Assembly (NCBI GenBank): GCA_050249235.1
Contig: JBFWQW010000062.1
Location: 1-16,732, forward strand
DNA length: 16,732 nt
DNA from: JAEKLB01 sp050249235
GTDB taxonomy: Bacteria > Actinomycetota > Acidimicrobiia > Acidimicrobiales > CADCSY01
Direction of reading: 5' to 3'
Translations under genes and position numbers: made by a program
The notes under the pieces: generated by a model
Seen by the model: the letters and a program-made list of their open reading frames with translations, nothing else
Databases searched by the model: none
Told to the model about the DNA's origin: nothing
Part shown: in pieces, positions 12,672 through 16,732 of the stretch
How positions within the stretch are numbered: position 1 is the stretch's first letter
How the letters are laid out: each line of letters starts with the position of its first letter

Positions 12672-14363
12672 TCAGTACGCGCCGCGCCGGAAGAGCACCG
12701 TGGGCACGGTCTTGGCCACGATGGCGAGATCGGTCCACAGCGACCAGTTGTCCACGTAGTACAGGTCGAGGCGGACGTACTCCTCGAAGGAGGCGTTGCT
12801 CCGACCGCTCACCTGCCACATCCCGGTCAGGCCGGGCTTGACCCGCAGCCGCTCGTGGAGCTCCGGCGACCAGCCGGCCATCTCGCCGGCCAGGGCCGGG
12901 CGGGGGCCCACCAGGCTCATCTCGCCCCGCTGGACGTTGAAGAGCTGCGGCAGCTCGTCGAGCGAGAGGGCCCGCAGCACCCGCCCGACACGGGTGACGC
13001 GGGGGTCGTTCACCATCTTGAACAGGGGCCCCTCGGCCTCGTTCAGGTGGCGGAGCGACTCGAGCTGCGACTCGGCGTCGGTGACCATGGTCCGGTACTT
13101 CCAGACGTTGAAGCGGCGGCCGTCCTTGCCCACCCGCTCCTGCTTGAAGAGGACCGGGCCCCGGGAGTCGACCTTGACCGCCGCCGCGATCAGGACGAGC
13201 AGCGGCAGGAGGGCGACCAGGGCCAGGTTCGAGACCACCAGGTCGAAGGCCCGCTTGGCCCCGACCTTCCAGCCGTGGCGCTGGACCGGCTCGACGTAGA
13301 GCACCGGGAAGCGGCCGAGGGGGCGGACCGTGAGGCGGCCGGCGGCGATGTCGGCCAGCGACGACGACAGCTCGACGTGGATGCCGGCGTCGGTGAGCTT
13401 GCGCACCAGCGCGTTCGACCGGGCGGCGTCGACGGCGGTGGTGGCGATGATGACGCTGCCCACGCCGGAGGCGTTGGCCACGTCGAGGGTGCTCTCGATG
13501 CGACCGATCACCGGCACGTCACGGCAGACGTCGCTGCCGATGTCGCGAACGCCGTCGAGGAAGCCGAGGACGTCGTAGCCGTGGCTGCGCTCCCCGAGGA
13601 GCATCTCGCAGATGGCGAGGCCCTCGGTGTTGGCCCCGACGATGAGCACCGACCGGCGCATGCGGCCCTGCTTGCGGAGGCGCTCGAAGGCCCGGCGGAC
13701 GAGCTCCCGCTCGATGCCGATGACGGGCACGCCGATGAGGAAGGTCAGCAGCAGCCAGCCCCTCGACACCTCCCACTGGAGGGCGAAGGCGACCACGGCC
13801 ATGGTGACGACGCTGGCGCCCACGGCGTGGATCAGGCGGCGGAACTCCTCGAGCCGGGTGGTGAGGAAGCGGGCCGCGTAGAGGCGGTAGTAGGCGAAGA
13901 TGGCGATCCACACCGGGAGCAGCAGCACGGCCAGCTGGAGGTGGTGGTTCGCGAACTGCTCGTCGGGCGACTCGGGGAGGATCCGGCGCATGCCGAAGGC
14001 GAACGACGTGGCCAGGGCGATGGCGGCCAGATCGGCGCCGATCAGGTAGGCCTTGGTCAGCCACAGCGGCATCGACCGGCCCTTGGACTGCATCGACTTC
14101 GAGCGCTCGACCAACCCGGCGACGCGCTCGCTGCCCTGCACCTCGGCCGTGGTCGTCGAGCCGGCCCGGTCGCGGTCGTGGCCGGTCTCGATCGTCTCGG
14201 TGGGGGTCTCGATCGTCTCGGTGGTGGTCTCGGTGGTCTCGGCGGTCTCGGTGGCCGTGTCGGTGGCCGTGTCGACGGACCGGACCGACCCCGGGCGGGT
14301 CGCCACGGAACGTGGGGACGAGGCAGGTGCCTGGCGTCGTGCGACGATCCCCTTGTTGACCAT
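12672..14363 (-). CDS. Polyprenyl-phosphate sugar-1-phosphate transferase (exopolysaccharide initiating enzyme)
   Basis: A 563-residue WbaP/CpsE-type protein. Residues 1-95 are polar and include a Thr/Glu repeat (31-60). Four or so membrane helices follow (about 104-124, 143-160, 180-196, 202-217), then a CoA-binding-like Rossmann domain (VLIVGANTEGLAICEML, 239-255). A fifth hydrophobic segment (375-397) precedes the catalytic bacterial sugar transferase domain: KRAFDL, GPVLFKQERVGKDGRRFNVWKYRTM (402-426), LDELPQLFNVQRGEMSLVGPRP (468-489) and VKPGLTGMWQVSGRS (508-522). It moves a sugar-1-phosphate from a nucleotide sugar to undecaprenyl phosphate at the inner membrane. ATG 14363 is preceded by GGAGG at nine bases; the 83 in-frame residues further upstream are not protein-like. 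The sugar is unknown. Confidence 0.94.
   Translation of the reverse strand: MVNKGIVARRQAPASSPRSVATRPGSVRSVDTATDTATETAETTETTTETIETPTETIETGHDRDRAGSTTTAEVQGSERVAGLVERSKSMQSKGRSMPLWLTKAYLIGADLAAIALATSFAFGMRRILPESPDEQFANHHLQLAVLLLPVWIAIFAYYRLYAARFLTTRLEEFRRLIHAVGASVVTMAVVAFALQWEVSRGWLLLTFLIGVPVIGIERELVRRAFERLRKQGRMRRSVLIVGANTEGLAICEMLLGERSHGYDVLGFLDGVRDIGSDVCRDVPVIGRIESTLDVANASGVGSVIIATTAVDAARSNALVRKLTDAGIHVELSSSLADIAAGRLTVRPLGRFPVLYVEPVQRHGWKVGAKRAFDLVVSNLALVALLPLLVLIAAAVKVDSRGPVLFKQERVGKDGRRFNVWKYRTMVTDAESQLESLRHLNEAEGPLFKMVNDPRVTRVGRVLRALSLDELPQLFNVQRGEMSLVGPRPALAGEMAGWSPELHERLRVKPGLTGMWQVSGRSNASFEEYVRLDLYYVDNWSLWTDLAIVAKTVPTVLFRRGAY
14184..14273 (-). repeat. In-frame imperfect repeat encoding a Thr/Glu tract
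   Basis: Repeated six-base units such as GAGACC and GAGACG, with GACACGGCCACC at the start, encode residues 31-60 of the sugar transferase: a run of T, E, A, D with ET, TE and TET units, including ETIETPTETIET. The tract sits in the cytosolic N-terminal region before the first membrane helix. It reads in frame throughout. Such tracts usually vary in length between strains, which is expectation and not shown here. Confidence 0.8.
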
Positions 14364-14372
14364 CAACGACCG

Positions 14373-14377
14373 CCTCC
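14373..14377 (-). promoter_or_regulatory. Shine-Dalgarno sequence deciding the sugar transferase start
   Basis: On the - strand GGAGG lies nine bases before ATG 14363. Most other starts in the window lack such a site and rely on overlaps or probable leaderless starts, so this supports the short form of the protein over the ORF that opens at 14612. Confidence 0.7.
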
Positions 14378-14501
14378 GCACGTTCCGTTCTCGTCGGGTT
14401 CCGCCCCAGACCTGAGCTGGAACTCGCAGGCAACAGCATGACCCGACCGGGCCAGCATGACCACCCACCGCGCCCAACCGTGGATCAACAGCGCGTAAAC
14501 A

Positions 14502-14518
14502 CCTGGGTCGAACCCGGG
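14502..14518. terminator. Hairpin with T-rich run in the LCP-sugar transferase gap
   Basis: CCTGGG, loop TCGAA, CCCGGG forms a six-base stem with one G-T pair. On the + strand it is followed by CTTTTCTT, like an intrinsic terminator. On the - strand, the direction of both neighbouring genes, only TGTTTA follows. It may end LCP transcripts weakly or block antisense reading. The rest of the 280-base gap (14364-14643) shows no clear promoter or gene. Confidence 0.4.
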
Positions 14519-14618
14519 CTTTTCTTCCCAGCTCGTCCCGGATCAACCACCAGACCGGGTGGCGACCGACCGAGGCGCCCCGAAGACGGTGACCGGTCAG
14601 CCGGTCAGCCACCAGATC

Positions 14619-14657
14619 GTCAGCAGGCCGGCAGGTCCGCAGGTCAGCAGGCCGGCA
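14619..14657. repeat. 15-base direct repeat at the LCP stop codon
   Basis: GTCAGCAGGCCGGCA occurs at 14619-14633 and again at 14643-14657, 24 bases apart. The second copy contains the LCP stop. On the - strand both copies read Pro-Ala-Cys-stop in the same frame, so a second in-frame stop lies eight codons past the first. Confidence 0.8.
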
Positions 14658-16149
14658 CGGCCGGCTCGTCCTGCTCGCCGGCGACGGTGGTCGAGGTGGT
14701 GCTCGACGTGGTCGTCGTCGTGGGCGATGCGCCCACCCGGGGCTCGTCCAGCAGGCCGTCGTAGTCGGTGCCGGTCACGAGCAGCAGGTCGACGCCCTCG
14801 AGGCCCGGCTGCGAGTCGAGCGTGGCCCCGGCCACGAGGTAGCGCTCGAGCAGCTCGGCCTTCTCGAGCTGTCCGGGCCCGTAGCGAATCTCGCTACGGG
14901 TGGTGCGGGAGGCGTTGCCGGTGTCGACGGTCGCGAAGCCGAGGGCCCGCAGCGCCACCGACACGTCGCCGGCCTGGCCGGCCACCCCGCTGCCGTTCAG
15001 GACCCTGAGGGTGACCGAAGACGGCTTCACCGACAGGTCGAGGCCGCTGAGGTCGACGCCCCGGAAGACGTTGAAGATCGCCTCCCGCTCGAGCACCTTC
15101 TCGTCGTCGAAGTCGACCGTCGACGCCCCGAAGTGCGAGCTGACCACCACGGGCAGCTGGTACTGGGAAAGCGTGTCGGACGACATCGACTTGAAGCCCC
15201 GGGCCAGCTTCACCAGGTCGTCGACGTCGATCGACTGGGACAGCTTGACGTTGTCCTCCGCCACCCCGACCAGCTTGTTGAGCTGGATCGGGTTGAGCAG
15301 GTCCTTGCTGATGGCCTCGTTCATGGCCCGGCGGATGAAGTCCTGCTGGCGGGTGATGCGCCCGAAGTCACCCGTCTGGTCCGACTTCCACCGCCCGTTC
15401 TCGAAGCTCTGGAAGTGTCGGCTGCGCACGTAGGCCAGGGCCTGTTCGCCGGAGAGCTCGACGCAGCCGGTGCTGCGGATGTCGAGACCGGTCTGGTTCC
15501 GTCGTTCGGCCGCGTCGTAGTCCCGCACCGGCGCCGCCAGGTAGATGGTGACCCCCCCGAGGGCGTCGACGAGGCCCCGGAAGCCGTCGAAGTCCACCTG
15601 GGCGTAGTGGTGGATCGGGATGTCGAAGTTCTCCTTGATCGTCTCGATCAGGAGCTCGGCCCCGTTGCGCTCGGGGCCGTCGAGCTCGAGCACCCGGCTG
15701 CCGAGGAAGGCGGTGTTGATCCGGCCCTTTCCGCCCGACGTCCGCTTGCCCGGGATGTCGACCCAGAGGTCACGGGGGAACGACACCATCGAGGCCTGGT
15801 CGGTGACCGGGTCGACCCGGACGATGATGATCGTGTCGGAGCGACCCGAGCCGCTGGAGTCGCTCTCGTCGCCGAAGCCCTCCTCGTCGTCGGAGCCGGG
15901 CTCGACGAAGGCCCGGGTGTCGCTGCCCACCAGGAGGAAGTTCTGGGGCTCGCCCTGGTCCTCGGGCGCGGCGAGCACGCCGTCGCCGATCTGGACCCGG
16001 GGGATGCGGTCGAAGCGCCAGTAGAAGTAGCCGAGCCCTCCGGCCCCCGCCAGGAAGGCGACGATCACCGTCAGGTTGAAGACGATGAGCAGGCGCTGCG
16101 GCCACGACCGGTGCGGGCCGACCTCCGCGGGCGAGGCGGGAGCAGCCAT
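14644..16149 (-). CDS. LytR-CpsA-Psr (LCP) family cell-wall glycopolymer ligase with LytR_C domain
   Basis: A 501-residue protein: a short cytosolic N-terminus, one membrane helix (about 19-44), and a large outer part. The LCP domain spans about 70-280, with NFLLVGSDTR (70-79), RSDTIIIVRVD (103-113), VSFPRDLWVDIPG (122-134), GRINTAF (142-148), LVDALGGVTIYL (193-204), LSGEQALAYVRSRHF (232-246) and FGRITRQQDFI (262-272). The conserved Arg and Asp residues for pyrophosphate binding are present. An acidic Ser-rich loop (82-102) is inserted. A LytR_C domain follows (about 374-460: LRVLNGSGVAGQAG), then a Thr/Ser tail (477-488). LCP enzymes move glycopolymers from polyprenyl pyrophosphate to peptidoglycan or arabinogalactan, which fits the locus. 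ATG 16149 follows a TACGAT box; the gene appears to be transcribed alone. Confidence 0.95.
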   Translation of the reverse strand: MAAPASPAEVGPHRSWPQRLLIVFNLTVIVAFLAGAGGLGYFYWRFDRIPRVQIGDGVLAAPEDQGEPQNFLLVGSDTRAFVEPGSDDEEGFGDESDSSGSGRSDTIIIVRVDPVTDQASMVSFPRDLWVDIPGKRTSGGKGRINTAFLGSRVLELDGPERNGAELLIETIKENFDIPIHHYAQVDFDGFRGLVDALGGVTIYLAAPVRDYDAAERRNQTGLDIRSTGCVELSGEQALAYVRSRHFQSFENGRWKSDQTGDFGRITRQQDFIRRAMNEAISKDLLNPIQLNKLVGVAEDNVKLSQSIDVDDLVKLARGFKSMSSDTLSQYQLPVVVSSHFGASTVDFDDEKVLEREAIFNVFRGVDLSGLDLSVKPSSVTLRVLNGSGVAGQAGDVSVALRALGFATVDTGNASRTTRSEIRYGPGQLEKAELLERYLVAGATLDSQPGLEGVDLLLVTGTDYDGLLDEPRVGASPTTTTTSSTTSTTVAGEQDEPAVPAC

Positions 16150-16158
16150 CGGGCCCGG

Positions 16159-16164
16159 ATCGTA
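16159..16164 (-). promoter_or_regulatory. Putative -10 box (TACGAT) for the LCP gene
   Basis: On the - strand TACGAT fits TANNNT and ends nine bases before ATG 16149, so a transcript would have a leader of only about two or three bases. No Shine-Dalgarno sequence is present and no -35 hexamer is obvious. Confidence 0.45.
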
Positions 16165-16223
16165 GACGGCACCATGCCCCCGATCGGGGCGACCCCCGCC
16201 AGCGCCCCGCCCGGTCCAGCGCC

Positions 16224-16311
16224 GCCCGACGCCCAGCCCAGCCCAGCCCAGCCCAGCCCGACGCAGCCCGACGCAGCCCGACGCGGTTGGCCCTGAAGCG
16301 CAGCCCGACGC
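16224..16311. repeat. Tandem GCCCA pentamers and GCCCGACGCA decamers
   Basis: Five perfect GCCCA units run from 16231 to 16255. The motif GCCCGACGC occurs at 16224, 16256, 16266, 16276 and 16303, the middle three forming a 10-base tandem. The array lies in the 382-base gap between the LCP gene and the HNH end, where I see no convincing gene. An open frame through it on the - strand gives only Gly/Leu/Trp/Ala repeats. Confidence 0.85.
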
Positions 16312-16407
16312 GCCCGGCTCAGCGCCGACACACCCAGCGCCCCGCCCAGCCCGGCGCCGCGCCGCCCGAAGGCCCCGGTCCTGTGCCCTGGCCCGGGGCC
16401 TACCGTC

Positions 16408-16449
16408 CCAGCCCAGCCCGCGGTCAGACCGGTCCGCGGGCTGGGCTGG
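16408..16449. repeat. Perfect 16-base inverted repeat (strong hairpin)
   Basis: The left arm CCAGCCCAGCCCGCGG (16408-16423) is fully complementary to the right arm (16434-16449), with a 10-base loop TCAGACCGGT. It lies 82 bases past the HNH stop on the - strand. It has no T tract, but actinobacterial terminators often lack one, so it may end HNH transcription. The arms contain the AGCCC/GCCCA unit of the nearby tandem array. Confidence 0.85.
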
Positions 16450-16531
16450 CCCACCATGCGCGGGGCCGACCGGCCGACGAGGCGGTCCGAAGCGCGCGAG
16501 CCCGAGGAGCCCGGGTCGGAACGGTCCGGGG

Positions 16532-16732
16532 TCAGGGTGCTGGTCCTCTTCCGGCCCGGTCGCGGTGGGCGGCGATGGTGGCGAGGTCGTGGCCGGTCTT
16601 GGCGCGGTGGTGCCGGCAGCGGGGTTCGAGGAGCTGCAGGAGGGTGATGCGGCTGGTGGCCCAGGGCACGGTGTGGTCGATCTCGAGGAACATCCGCTGC
16701 CCGCAGCCCGGCTCGACGCACACCAGGTCCCG
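16532..16732 (-). CDS. C-terminal part of an HNH nuclease-domain protein, DUF222-like (5' partial)
   Basis: Sixty-six residues enter from the right edge and end at TGA (16534-16532). They carry the HNH core: C-V-E-P-G-C-G, then FLEIDHTVPWA with the Asp-His pair, then a leucine-rich spacer, then LEPRCRHHRAKTGHD with the last Cys and His pair. The two C-x-x-C-like elements would hold a structural zinc and the His residues a catalytic metal. This layout is typical of the C-terminal domain of the many DUF222/13E12-type HNH proteins in actinobacteria, often found as dispersed copies. The N-terminal part lies outside the window. Whether it is an active nuclease or part of a mobile unit cannot be judged here. 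Confidence 0.85.
   Translation of the reverse strand, partial: RDLVCVEPGCGQRMFLEIDHTVPWATSRITLLQLLEPRCRHHRAKTGHDLATIAAHRDRAGRGPAP

Noticed and set aside
12577..12819. A longer N-terminus for the EEP-domain protein
   Set aside because: It would overlap the sugar transferase by about 148 bases and adds only Arg-rich residues with no family match.
12855..14441. A 528-codon open frame on the + strand
   Set aside because: It is opposite the sugar transferase and is made of Asp/Gly/His/Glu-rich shadow sequence.
14364..14612. An 83-residue N-terminal extension of the sugar transferase from ATG 14612
   Set aside because: The extension is Arg/Cys-rich and not protein-like, while ATG 14363 has GGAGG nine bases upstream.
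16224..16311. A CRISPR-like array
   Set aside because: Units are only 5 and 10 bases and abut each other with no unique spacers.
16071..16531. Open frames on both strands through the LCP-HNH gap
   Set aside because: They are produced by the GC-rich tandem repeats; the product is repetitive and no start signal is seen.

Overview
This 16.7 kb window is very GC-rich and densely coded. It looks like chromosome from a high-GC actinobacterium, most plausibly of the class Acidimicrobiia. The reasons are the F420-biosynthesis gene cofD, a LytR-CpsA-Psr protein with a LytR_C domain, a DUF222-type HNH nuclease end, very strong G/C use at third codon positions, many 4-base ATGA/GTGA gene overlaps, and TANNNT boxes placed a few bases before start codons. 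The taxonomic call is inference. Apart from the repeats, nothing looks recently transferred: no transposase, integrase, CRISPR array, tRNA or rRNA was found.

Layout. Bases 2-4120 read on the + strand: the tail of one GT4 glycosyltransferase, two more GT4 glycosyltransferases, then an O-methyltransferase and cofD behind their own putative promoter. Bases 4185-16149 all read on the - strand. In order of transcription they are: a LytR-CpsA-Psr ligase; a polyprenyl-phosphate sugar-1-phosphate transferase; a membrane endonuclease/exonuclease/phosphatase-fold protein; a 39-codon small ORF; rmlD; ugd; a UDP-glucuronate decarboxylase gene; a GT2 glycosyltransferase; a histidine-rich membrane-anchored protein of unknown function; a sugar nucleotidyltransferase; an SDR epimerase relative with substituted catalytic residues; and two small overlapping membrane-protein ORFs. 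At the right edge, after a repeat-rich gap, is the C-terminal end of an HNH nuclease on the - strand.

Together this is a cell-surface polysaccharide locus. Ugd and the decarboxylase would make UDP-GlcA and UDP-xylose. RmlD makes dTDP-L-rhamnose, although rmlA, rmlB and rmlC are not in the window. The nucleotidyltransferase probably makes a GDP- or other NDP-sugar. The sugar-1-phosphate transferase starts lipid-linked assembly, GT2 and GT4 enzymes extend it, and the LCP protein probably attaches the product to the wall. No flippase, polymerase or ABC exporter is present here.

The most unusual items are: (a) a ladder of four tiny ORFs, each joined to the next by an ATGA overlap, linking the first two glycosyltransferase genes (191-268); (b) the uncharacterised HWH / HTH / HMH protein (6812-7498); (c) the SDR protein with Y-to-H and K-to-C changes at the catalytic motif (4881-5807); (d) the leaderless-looking small ORF coupled to rmlD (11479-11598); and (e) a perfect 16-base inverted repeat near 16.4 kb that shares its pentamer with a nearby tandem array.
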